Shown here piece by piece: positions 1 through 7,528 of a stretch of DNA of 9,606 nt (the stretch's first letter is position 1; the number at the start of each line of letters is the position of its first letter). Both the position numbers and the translations under genes were made by a program. Source of the DNA: Flavobacteriaceae bacterium UBA6231 (GTDB lineage: Bacteria > Bacteroidota > Bacteroidia > Flavobacteriales > Flavobacteriaceae); assembly GCA_002441545.1 (NCBI GenBank), contig DJWL01000080.1:1-9606 (forward strand). The letters are read 5' to 3'. The notes under the pieces were generated by a model. That model was given only the letters and a program-made list of their open reading frames with translations. It ran no database searches and had not been told where the DNA came from.

Positions 1-1634
1 TTAATGGTGAAATTTATAATTATAAGGCCTTAAGAATTCTTTTAGAAAGCAAAGGATTTAACTTTAAGTCTAGTACTGATACGGAAGTATTGGTAAATTA
101 TATTCAATATTTTGGCTTAGAAAAAACGTTACAAGATGTAGATGGGATGTTTGCTTTTGCCTTATTTTCGATACATGAAAATGTTTTGTATTTGGTACGC
201 GATCATGCCGGAATTAAGCCATTATTTTATAGTTATTTTAATAGTCAACTGGTTTTCGCGAGCCGATATAGCCAAATTTACACTCATGATTTAAATAAAA
301 ATGCTGCAATTAATCAGAGGGTTTTACAGCTTTATTTAAAAATGCATTATATACCTGCCCCCTATGGATTAATGGAACATACTTATCAAGTGGAGCCTGG
401 TGAGATTGTTAAAGTTGATTCAGAGGGATTATTAACTAAAATGCGATATTGGGATTTCCCTGAGTTGGATGAAGACCATTTAATTACAGATAAAGAAGAA
501 GCTTTAGAACTCTTGGATTCTACTTTGGAATCTGCTGTTAATTCACATTTAGTAGCCGATGTTCCTTTAGGGACCTTTCTATCAGGAGGTATAGATTCTC
601 CTTTGGTATCCTACTACGCTTCCAAAAAGAAACCCCATATTAGTGCTTTTTCCATAGGTAGTGACAGCCCTATTCACGATGAATCAAAAGATGCTGCCTT
701 TTATGCTCAGGCCATTGGTTGCGATTTTCATTTAGAATCAATGAATGCTCAATCTGGACTTGCTATTTTAGATGCTTGTATTTCAGAACTTGGAGAGCCC
801 TTTGGAGATTTTTCAATAATCCCTACCTATCAATTATGCTATTTATCTAAAACACATTGTACCGTTATGTTGTCTGGTGATGGAGGCGATGAATTGTTTT
901 TTGGCTATGAGCGGTTTCAGTCCATTTTAAAAAATCGACCTTGGTTGTGGATACCAAAATCTTTTAGGTACTTGGCATATGGTTTGGATAAGGTTTTTTT
1001 TAAGAATAAGCATATAAATGAAGCTATTTTAGAGCCTAATTTGACGCTTGCGCATAGAGGGATGCATTCTTTAATTCAAGATGATTTGTTGGAAAAACTT
1101 TTTCCTGAGTTTTCTTTTTCAGAGTATTTAAGTATAAATGCTTATGCATATGAAGCTTCCACAAGCTATTTACAACATTTGCATGCTATGCGTAAAGCAG
1201 AATTTTATGGCATGTTGCAGAAAACATTAGCTAAAGTAGACCGTATGAGTATGGCAAATTCTGTTGAAGTACGCGTGCCTTTTTTAAGTAAGGCGGTCAT
1301 TGAAGCCAGTGTAAAAATACATCCTTTATTATCGTTTGGAGGTGGAAAGAAAAAGAACCTTTTAAAAGATTTATTGTATCGAAAGATACCTAAAGCTCCC
1401 ATTACCGATACAAAACGAGGTTTTTCAATTCCTTTATCAGACTGGTTGCGACAAGATTTAAAGCATTCTTTCGAATCTACTTTGTTTGATTCGACTTTTT
1501 TAAATCTATTAAAAATAGACTTAAAAGTTTTAAAGCAAGTTTGGGAAGAACATCAAACAAAAACCATAGACCACAAACGCTTATTATTTTCATTATATAC
1601 CCTGGCACAATGGCTGAAGCAAAAAAACGTATAA
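1..1634 (+). CDS. asnB: Asparagine synthetase B-type glutamine amidotransferase, 5'-truncated by window edge
   Basis: Glutamine-hydrolysing asparagine synthase family. Family members take ammonia from glutamine in an N-terminal Ntn-type domain and use it on an AMP-activated carboxylate in a C-terminal ATP-pyrophosphatase domain. The frame is open from base 3, whose first codons read NGEIYNY, a conserved block of the glutaminase domain. The TTG at base 90 is therefore internal, not a start. There are 543 visible residues; E. coli AsnB has this block near residue 75, so roughly that many residues are missing, including the catalytic Cys1. Visible landmarks are the GATase block around RDHAGIKPLFYS, the PP-loop SGGIDS (bases 582-599), SGDGGDE (from base 873) and the late RMSMANSVEVRVPFL block. 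The synthase domain is intact. Its position directly upstream of glycosyltransferase genes suggests amidation of a sugar carboxylate or similar precursor rather than housekeeping asparagine synthesis, but this is inference. Its 3' end overlaps the next gene by 25 bp. Confidence 0.93.
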   Translation, partial: NGEIYNYKALRILLESKGFNFKSSTDTEVLVNYIQYFGLEKTLQDVDGMFAFALFSIHENVLYLVRDHAGIKPLFYSYFNSQLVFASRYSQIYTHDLNKNAAINQRVLQLYLKMHYIPAPYGLMEHTYQVEPGEIVKVDSEGLLTKMRYWDFPELDEDHLITDKEEALELLDSTLESAVNSHLVADVPLGTFLSGGIDSPLVSYYASKKKPHISAFSIGSDSPIHDESKDAAFYAQAIGCDFHLESMNAQSGLAILDACISELGEPFGDFSIIPTYQLCYLSKTHCTVMLSGDGGDELFFGYERFQSILKNRPWLWIPKSFRYLAYGLDKVFFKNKHINEAILEPNLTLAHRGMHSLIQDDLLEKLFPEFSFSEYLSINAYAYEASTSYLQHLHAMRKAEFYGMLQKTLAKVDRMSMANSVEVRVPFLSKAVIEASVKIHPLLSFGGGKKKNLLKDLLYRKIPKAPITDTKRGFSIPLSDWLRQDLKHSFESTLFDSTFLNLLKIDLKVLKQVWEEHQTKTIDHKRLLFSLYTLAQWLKQKNV

Positions 1635-2746
1635 GGATTTTATATACGATTCCTAATTTTGATACCGCAGGTAGTGGAAAGGCCTTATTAAATGTTGCCT
1701 TAGGGTTAAACCCAAACGTTTTTGAGGTTTATATTGTTTGCAGTCATAACCGGGGGGATTTTTTTAAAGTTGTAAAATCCAGTGGGATTTCGGTTTATGT
1801 ATTTAATTATACCTGTACTATGAAGCCTTATTTAAAAGGGTTATGGACTTGTTTTAAAATCAGTAAAAAGTTTAAAGCTTTAAAACCAGATATTGTTCAT
1901 AGTTTTCATTATGCTGCTGATTATTCTGAACCCTTAGCGGTTAGACTAGCAGGGGTAAAATGGATTTATACAAAAAAAAACATGAACTGGGGTGGGGCTT
2001 CAAAAAACAGTTGGAAATTAAGAACTTTGTTAGCCAATAAAGTTGTGGCCCAGAATGAAGATATGCTTTCCAATTTTTTTTCAAAACTAAAAAAAGTGAC
2101 ACTAATTCCAAGAGGTGTTAATACGATTGTTTTTCAACCTTTAAAACCAGATGTAAAATTAAGATTATTATGGAATTTAAAAGATACAGATCGTATTCTA
2201 TGTTGTGTTGCTAATCTTTCACCTATCAAGGGTATAGACATTTTATTGAAAGCTTTTAAGAACGTGTATTTAAACCATTTGGAATGGAAACTTATCTTGG
2301 TTGGAGATACTAGTTCTTCTTATGGAAAAGACATGATTCAATTAAGCAAAGATTTAGGAATTTATGAGGAGGTTCGATTTTGTGGTAAACAATTTGATGT
2401 TGTTGATTATATTAATTTGTCGGAGGTTGTTGTTTTGCCTACATTAGACAAAGGGGAAGGGTCTCCTGTTTCTCTTTTAGAGGCCATGGCTTGCCAAAAG
2501 AATGTTCTTGCTTCTAATGTTTCAGGAATAAAGGATCAATTGTCAAAGTTTCCAGAGCATTTGGTGCAACCTGGCGATGTAGGGCCTTGGAGTAAAGCCC
2601 TTGAGCATGTACTAAGTAATAGTGTTCAAGTTAATATTGAACAGGGACAAATTTTAAGAGAGCATGTATTGAATTGTTATACCATAGAACGCGAAGTGAC
2701 TTTATGTGAGTCAATGTACCTTAATTTATTAAACAGTAATATTTAA
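1610..2746 (+). CDS. GT4-family glycosyltransferase (first of four)
   Basis: Retaining GT-B-fold glycosyltransferase of family GT4, 378 aa, presumably acting on a lipid-linked oligosaccharide at the cytoplasmic membrane face. The frame extends upstream to an ATG at 1541, but that adds 23 residues lying entirely inside asnB. The ATG at 1610 gives MAEAKKRIRILYTIPNF, a normal GT4 first strand followed by a Gly-rich loop (AGSG, residues 20-23), so 1610 is preferred. The C-terminal donor domain has NLSPIKG (202-208), VGDTSSSYG, and the EX7E signature E283-E291 within EGSPVSLLEAMA. The usual Gly-Arg before the Lys-Gly of the donor site is Ala-Asn here. The gene overlaps the end of asnB by 25 bp and stops 2 bp before the next start, which suggests translational coupling. 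Donor and acceptor sugars cannot be read from the sequence. Confidence 0.9.
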   Translation: MAEAKKRIRILYTIPNFDTAGSGKALLNVALGLNPNVFEVYIVCSHNRGDFFKVVKSSGISVYVFNYTCTMKPYLKGLWTCFKISKKFKALKPDIVHSFHYAADYSEPLAVRLAGVKWIYTKKNMNWGGASKNSWKLRTLLANKVVAQNEDMLSNFFSKLKKVTLIPRGVNTIVFQPLKPDVKLRLLWNLKDTDRILCCVANLSPIKGIDILLKAFKNVYLNHLEWKLILVGDTSSSYGKDMIQLSKDLGIYEEVRFCGKQFDVVDYINLSEVVVLPTLDKGEGSPVSLLEAMACQKNVLASNVSGIKDQLSKFPEHLVQPGDVGPWSKALEHVLSNSVQVNIEQGQILREHVLNCYTIEREVTLCESMYLNLLNSNI

Positions 2747-2748
2747 AA

Positions 2749-3921
2749 ATGAGAATAGGCTTGGTTTTATCTAAAACACCTGGGTATTCTGAAACTTTTT
2801 TTATCAATAAAATAAAGGGGTTACAAGAATATGGCCATGAGGTTTTTCTTTTTGTTCAGCAAAAGGAGGCGTCTTTTTCATTATGTAACGTTATTGTTGC
2901 TCCAACGATTCATAAAAATAGTATCTATACTGCTTTTAGTTTTATATGGACTTACTTTACCCTGATTTTTTATCCCAAACCTTTGATGCGATTTATTTAT
3001 TTAGAGTTGCAGTATGGTAGGTCTATATACCAGCTTTTAAAAAATGTTTATTTCAATGCAAGTTTGTTAAAGGCTCAACTTGATTGGATTCATTTTGGTT
3101 TTGCCACTTTGGGATTGCAACGAGAACATGTTGCTAAAGCAATTGATGCTAAAATGGGATTGAGTTTACGAGGTTTTGATATTGCTATATACCCTTTAAA
3201 GCATCCTGAATGCTATAGTTTACTTTGGAACCGAGTTGATAAAATTCATACTATTTCTGAAGATTTGTTATTAAAGGCTTATGAAACAGGCTTACCAAAA
3301 AGGACAATAATTAAAAAAATAACACCTGCTATTGATTGTTTAAACTTTAAAAATGCAATAGCCTCATATTCTGATAACAATATGCCGTTTAAAATTTTAA
3401 CCATTGGAAGGCTTCATTGGAAAAAAGGGTATGTTGATATGTTAAAGGCTCTTGCTATTGTAAAACAAAACGGCTTAAAGTTTACGTATACAATTTTAGG
3501 TGAGGGGTTGGATTATGAAAAAATAGCTTATGCTGTTCATCAATTTGGCTTAGATAAGGAAGTAACATTTATTGGAAAAGTTCCTCATGATAAAGTTGGG
3601 GAATACCTATCGAATACAGATATTTATTTGCAATATAGTATTTCTGAAGGTTTTTGTAATGCGGTATTAGAAGCCCAAGCCATGGGTTGTTTGTGCATTG
3701 TTTCGGATGCCGAAGGGTTACCAGAAAATGTTTTACACGAGCAAACAGGTTGGGTAGTTCCTAAATATAATACGCAAAAATTAGCAGACACCATCATTTT
3801 GGCAAGGCAATTATCTAAAGAAAGTAAACAACAGATTCGAAAATCTGCACAAGAACGTGTGCTATCTGTTTTTAATTTAGACCAACAGGCAATGGCTTTT
3901 AATGAATTTTATATTAAATGA
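2749..3921 (+). CDS. GT4-family glycosyltransferase (second; colanic-acid WcaL-like type)
   Basis: GT-B glycosyltransferase of family GT4, 390 aa, a full-length size for the family. The N-terminus MRIGLVLSKTPGYSETFF, with the Ser-Glu-Thr-Phe element, resembles the WcaL/AmsK-like subgroup in which a P-x-x-SETF element opens the acceptor domain. The motif LRGFD follows at about residue 140. The donor domain shows GRLHWKKG (220-227), LGEGLDYEKI, and the EX7E pair E300-E308 in EGFCNAVLEAQAMG. The start at 2749 follows the previous stop by 2 bp, fixing it firmly. The WcaL resemblance is from memory of the family and does not establish that the linkage is galactosyl. It most likely adds one sugar of the repeat unit. 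A 38-bp A/T-rich gap separates it from the next gene. Confidence 0.9.
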   Translation: MRIGLVLSKTPGYSETFFINKIKGLQEYGHEVFLFVQQKEASFSLCNVIVAPTIHKNSIYTAFSFIWTYFTLIFYPKPLMRFIYLELQYGRSIYQLLKNVYFNASLLKAQLDWIHFGFATLGLQREHVAKAIDAKMGLSLRGFDIAIYPLKHPECYSLLWNRVDKIHTISEDLLLKAYETGLPKRTIIKKITPAIDCLNFKNAIASYSDNNMPFKILTIGRLHWKKGYVDMLKALAIVKQNGLKFTYTILGEGLDYEKIAYAVHQFGLDKEVTFIGKVPHDKVGEYLSNTDIYLQYSISEGFCNAVLEAQAMGCLCIVSDAEGLPENVLHEQTGWVVPKYNTQKLADTIILARQLSKESKQQIRKSAQERVLSVFNLDQQAMAFNEFYIK

Positions 3922-3959
3922 ATGAGATATTTAAAGCCAAACTTTTTTATTTTTAATAA

Positions 3960-5015
3960 ATGAACATATACTTTTCAAGAGAGCATTATAATCCAGAATA
4001 TAGAGGATATGTATTCCCTTTATTAAAGCCTTTCTTAAAATCTAAAGACTTTACGGTAGCACAGCGGAAAGCTATGTATGGTGTTTCAGAAAATAATTTT
4101 AAGATAGTTACTGATATTGATAATTCTGACGTTTGTATTTTAACCATGTCCTGGAATTATTATGTTATTAATAAAAAGCTAGATCAGGCTATAGAATTTA
4201 TAGAATTTTCAAGGAAACACCATAAAAAGGTTTGGATAGTTAATGTTTTAGATAGCCCTTTAAAATTGCCAAATTTTAAAAACTGTATTTTATTTGAACC
4301 TGGGGTGTATGCCTCAAAACTTAAGTCTTTTCAGAACGTTATTCCAGTTTTTATACAAGATCCTCTAAAATTATATTATAAAACAGATTCCTTTATAGCA
4401 CGTCCATATAATTCCATTCCAACAGTTGGTTTTTGTGGTTTAGCTGATGGTTCAATATTAAACAAGTATGAAAGATTATTAAAAATTTTGCTTCGAAATT
4501 TTGCTTCGTATTTAGGTCTTAGGCATTTAAAAACAGAAACATTAATAGAACCCGCTTATTTAAGACATCGTGTTATGGCACTTATTGAAAACTCAAAAGT
4601 GATAAATTCTAATTTTATTATTAGGAGCCACTATAGTGCCGGAAAGCAAAAAAAAAATGATAAAGTGCAATCACATACTTTAGAATTTTACGATAATATA
4701 AGAGATTCTGATTATGTGTTGTGTATACGAGGTGCGGGAAATTTTTCGGTACGTTTTTATGAAACTTTGGCCATGGGAAGAATACCAATTTTTATTAATA
4801 CCGATTCTGTATTACCTTTATCTCATGTTATCCCATGGAAACATCATGTAGTATGGGTTGAGTATGATGAACTCCATTTAATAGAAGAAAAAATTGTAAG
4901 GTTTCATCAGCAACTAAATGAACGAACACTTAATGACTTATTCAAAAGAAATCGAAAGTTATGGGATTCAAAATTGTGTTTATCAGATTATTTTAAACTC
5001 ACATATCATGGATAA
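3960..5015 (+). CDS. Exostosin/GT47-like glycosyltransferase
   Basis: Protein of 351 aa whose C-terminal half matches the exostosin (GT47) pattern: DYVLCIRGAGNFSVRFYE (the RGAGNFSVRFYE part is residues 257-268), then AMGRIPIFINTDSVLP and a Trp at 293 in VIPW. The Gly-x-Gly-x-x-Ser-x-Arg-x-x-Glu block followed by Gly-Arg-Ile-Pro is typical of the nucleotide-sugar site in that family. The first 150 residues are divergent, with an opening NIYFSREHYNPEYRG that I do not recognise beyond this family. The start is fixed by an in-frame TAA immediately upstream (3957-3959). No signal peptide or transmembrane helix is visible, so it should act in the cytoplasm, unlike the Golgi eukaryotic exostosins. 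It lies between GT4 and GT2 genes and presumably adds one sugar to the same glycan. The substrate is unknown. Confidence 0.78.
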   Translation: MNIYFSREHYNPEYRGYVFPLLKPFLKSKDFTVAQRKAMYGVSENNFKIVTDIDNSDVCILTMSWNYYVINKKLDQAIEFIEFSRKHHKKVWIVNVLDSPLKLPNFKNCILFEPGVYASKLKSFQNVIPVFIQDPLKLYYKTDSFIARPYNSIPTVGFCGLADGSILNKYERLLKILLRNFASYLGLRHLKTETLIEPAYLRHRVMALIENSKVINSNFIIRSHYSAGKQKKNDKVQSHTLEFYDNIRDSDYVLCIRGAGNFSVRFYETLAMGRIPIFINTDSVLPLSHVIPWKHHVVWVEYDELHLIEEKIVRFHQQLNERTLNDLFKRNRKLWDSKLCLSDYFKLTYHG

Positions 5016-5077
5016 AATTTATATACTTGATTGTTTGAAATCATTTTTGCAAATTACCAACACCCAAAATCTATTTA

Positions 5078-6415
5078 ATGGTATTTAAATTTTTAAAATA
5101 TCTTCAGCCTGCTCATTATTTTAGTTTAACACGCCAAGATCATACTTCTGTTTTTCCTGTTATAAAGGCGTTACCAATCTATATTAAGAATCAGTTAAAA
5201 CCCTATCCTTATTATAAGAGTCGACAAGCTCAAGAATATGATTTGTCCTGGCAAGCTTTGCAAAAAGGGTATATTGGAACTGCAAAACCATATGAAGCCT
5301 TTGAATCGTTACCTTTATTTGATGAATACTGTTTTGCAAGACGTTATTTTAGTCGCTTTTGGGTACTTTATGTGTTTTTAGTTCGAATATGTAGTTTTAA
5401 AAACCCAGTTAAGGAGTTTAAAGCTTTTTATAGTTCAAGAGCTACAAAGCGGAGTAAGTATTTAAACTCACCTATAAGCTATCCTGATTGGAATGTTTTT
5501 GATTCAGGACTTGTTAAGGAACAGCCTAAAGTTTCCGTGATTATTCCTACCTTAAATCGTTACGCTTATTTAAAGGATGTATTACATGATTTGGAACTAC
5601 AGGACTATTTGAATTTTGAAGTGCTTGTTGTTGACCAGTCGACACCTTTTAAGGGAGATTTTTATGATAATTTCAAAATCAATTTAACAATTATACAGCA
5701 AGATGAAAAAGCTTTATGGCTAGCCCGTAATAGCGCGATACAACGAGCTAAAGGGGACTATTTATTGTTTTTTGATGATGACAGTAGGGTGGAAGCAGAC
5801 TGGATTACCATGCATTTAAAATGTCTGGATTTTTTTAAAGCGTCTATATCCTCGGGTATTTCTATTTCCCAAGTTGGATCTGAGGTTCCAGCCCATTATT
5901 CTTTTTTTCGAGTAAGTGACCAATTGGATACCGGTAATGTTTTAATTAAAAAAGACGTTTTTGAAACGATTGGCTTATATGACCGGCAATTTGAAAAGCA
6001 ACGTATGGGTGATGGTGAATTTGGACTTCGTGCTTATTTGCATGGATTTTTGAATATATCGAATCCTTATGCACAGCGACTTCATTTAAAGGTTGGACAA
6101 GGAGGTTTACGAGAACTTGGAAGTTGGGATGGATTTCGCCCCAAGTCATTACTTGCTCCAAGGCCGATACCCAGTGTGCTTTATTTTTATCGTCGTTATT
6201 TTGGTAACAAGCAAGCCCGATGGGCCTTGTTACGCACCGTCCCATTATCTATAGTGCCCTATCGATTTAAAAAAAACAAGGTTTATACTGTATTTGGCAT
6301 TTTATTAAGCATTTTGATTTTGCCATTGGTTTGTATACAAGTTTACCGGTCTTGGAAGTTTTCTTCTGAAAAATTGCTACAAGGGCCTCTTATTGATACT
6401 TTAAATGATGCATAA
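5078..6415 (+). CDS. GT2-family glycosyltransferase with long N-terminal extension and C-terminal hydrophobic segment
   Basis: Inverting GT-A glycosyltransferase of family GT2, 445 aa. The catalytic domain starts near residue 152 (VSVIIPTLNR), continues through VLVVDQS and LARNSAIQRAKGD, and carries the metal-binding Asp triplet at 233-235 (FFDDDS). The later GDGEFGLRAY block (D312, E314) is at the usual place of the catalytic base. About 150 residues precede the domain; they are rich in aromatic and basic residues and match nothing I recognise. A hydrophobic stretch around residues 407-423 (VFGILLSILILPLVCI) could be a membrane anchor or re-entrant segment, flanked by basic residues. No other start codon exists between the in-frame TGA at 5036-5038 and the ATG at 5078. 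The 62-bp gap before it is the largest in the window. Its end overlaps the next gene by 11 bp. Donor and acceptor are unknown. Confidence 0.9.
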   Translation: MVFKFLKYLQPAHYFSLTRQDHTSVFPVIKALPIYIKNQLKPYPYYKSRQAQEYDLSWQALQKGYIGTAKPYEAFESLPLFDEYCFARRYFSRFWVLYVFLVRICSFKNPVKEFKAFYSSRATKRSKYLNSPISYPDWNVFDSGLVKEQPKVSVIIPTLNRYAYLKDVLHDLELQDYLNFEVLVVDQSTPFKGDFYDNFKINLTIIQQDEKALWLARNSAIQRAKGDYLLFFDDDSRVEADWITMHLKCLDFFKASISSGISISQVGSEVPAHYSFFRVSDQLDTGNVLIKKDVFETIGLYDRQFEKQRMGDGEFGLRAYLHGFLNISNPYAQRLHLKVGQGGLRELGSWDGFRPKSLLAPRPIPSVLYFYRRYFGNKQARWALLRTVPLSIVPYRFKKNKVYTVFGILLSILILPLVCIQVYRSWKFSSEKLLQGPLIDTLNDA

Positions 6416-7511
6416 AACGAACCGATTGTTACTTGTTACTTCTGAATTTCCGCCCCAACCAGGTGGTATTGGAATCCATGCCTACCATCTAGCTAAGCAT
6501 CTTGAACAAGAGGGTTTTCAAGTTAAGGTTATAACCGATCAACGCTCACAATCAGGACAGGAGGAAGCTGATTTTGATGCTTCACTTAAGTTTCAAGTAC
6601 AGCGTGTGGTGATACGGAAATTAAGGGTTTTGATGTATTTTAAACGCCTCCAATTATTGTTTAAGCATGTTAAATCGTCAGATATCCTTATTGCTTCTGG
6701 TAAATTTTCGTTATGGAGTGTCGCTTTTGTAAGTTTATTTTACAGAAAAAGCTATTTTGCTGTAATACATGGAAGTGAAGTCAATTTAAAAAAAACTCTA
6801 TTAAAATCAGCTATAAATATCTCTTTAAATCGTTTTTCAAAACTTATAGCGGTATCTCATTATACGAAAGACTTGGTTTCTAAAGAGCATTCGGATATTG
6901 TTCTTATTCCTAATGGGATTGACATTGCCTCTTTAGAAAACTCCATACCCATTACCAAGACTTTGGAAGGGTATCCTAGATTATTAACTGTAGGGAATGT
7001 TACCCAAAGAAAAGGCCAATTAAACGTCATCAAACAGTTACCTGATTTATTAGAAGTTTATCCAAACCTACATTATCATTGTGTTGGTTTGCCTACAGAG
7101 GCTGAGGCTTTTATGGAAGTTGCAGAATCTTTGCACGTAGCTCATCATGTAACGTTTCATGGTAGGGTGCCCAATGAAACACTTTATGATTTTTTAAGAT
7201 TGAGCGATATTTTTGTGATGTTAAGCCATGAAACAACTGAGGGTGATGTTGAAGGTTTTGGAATTGCTATTTTAGAAGCCAACTTTTTTGGACTTCCAGC
7301 CATAGGGTCCTTAGGATGTGGAATTGAAGATGCTATAGATGATTTTCAATCTGGGCGTTTGATAAAAAATTATGATTCTTTAATGTTTGAGAAATCTATA
7401 AAGGATATCTTATCACGTCCTGGGCATTATAAAGATGGAGCCAAAATATGGGCACAGCAACATGACTGGAAATTGATTGTGAAGCATTATATTGCAGTTA
7501 TTAATAAATAG
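6405..7511 (+). CDS. GT4-family glycosyltransferase (third)
   Basis: GT-B glycosyltransferase of family GT4, 368 aa. The N-terminus is textbook for the family: LLLVTSEFPPQPGGIGIH, with the Gly-Gly loop at residues 20-21. An acceptor-domain HG motif (H122) and PNGID (169-173) follow. The donor domain has GNVTQRKG (197-204), in which the common Arg of Gly-Arg is Asn, and the EX7E pair E283-E291 in EGFGIAILEANFFG. Two adjacent ATG codons (6405 and 6408) are both possible starts; either overlaps the end of the preceding gene, by 11 or 8 bp, pointing to translational coupling with the GT2 gene. The overall pattern is close to PimB-like mannosyltransferases, but that resemblance is generic to the family and does not fix the sugar. 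It probably adds one residue of the repeat unit. Confidence 0.91.
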   Translation: MMHKTNRLLLVTSEFPPQPGGIGIHAYHLAKHLEQEGFQVKVITDQRSQSGQEEADFDASLKFQVQRVVIRKLRVLMYFKRLQLLFKHVKSSDILIASGKFSLWSVAFVSLFYRKSYFAVIHGSEVNLKKTLLKSAINISLNRFSKLIAVSHYTKDLVSKEHSDIVLIPNGIDIASLENSIPITKTLEGYPRLLTVGNVTQRKGQLNVIKQLPDLLEVYPNLHYHCVGLPTEAEAFMEVAESLHVAHHVTFHGRVPNETLYDFLRLSDIFVMLSHETTEGDVEGFGIAILEANFFGLPAIGSLGCGIEDAIDDFQSGRLIKNYDSLMFEKSIKDILSRPGHYKDGAKIWAQQHDWKLIVKHYIAVINK

Positions 7512-7528
7512 TTATTGGTTTAAGGTTT

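Noticed and set aside
1205..1402. 65-codon open frame on the minus strand inside asnB
   Set aside because: It is antisense to the conserved end of the synthase domain and shows no recognisable protein features.
1541..1609. N-terminal extension of the first GT4 gene from the ATG at 1541
   Set aside because: The 23 extra residues lie wholly within the asnB coding frame and are not GT4-like; the ATG at 1610 gives a standard N-terminus.
90..1634. TTG at 90 as the start of the asparagine synthetase gene
   Set aside because: The same frame is open to base 3 and encodes the conserved NGEIYNY block, so the gene begins outside the window.
5016..5077. Possible internal promoter in the largest gap
   Set aside because: I looked for the Bacteroidota pattern TTTG plus TAnnTTTG. 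TTTG words are present, but no correctly spaced -7 element follows, and no terminator hairpin is visible.
5008..5088. 26-residue ORF between the exostosin-like and GT2 genes as a real small gene
   Set aside because: No recognisable motif and no evidence of coding beyond being open; kept only as a possible coupling element in the findings.
5946..6245. 99-codon open frame on the minus strand inside the GT2 gene
   Set aside because: It is opposite a conserved GT2 catalytic region, with no family resemblance and no supporting context.
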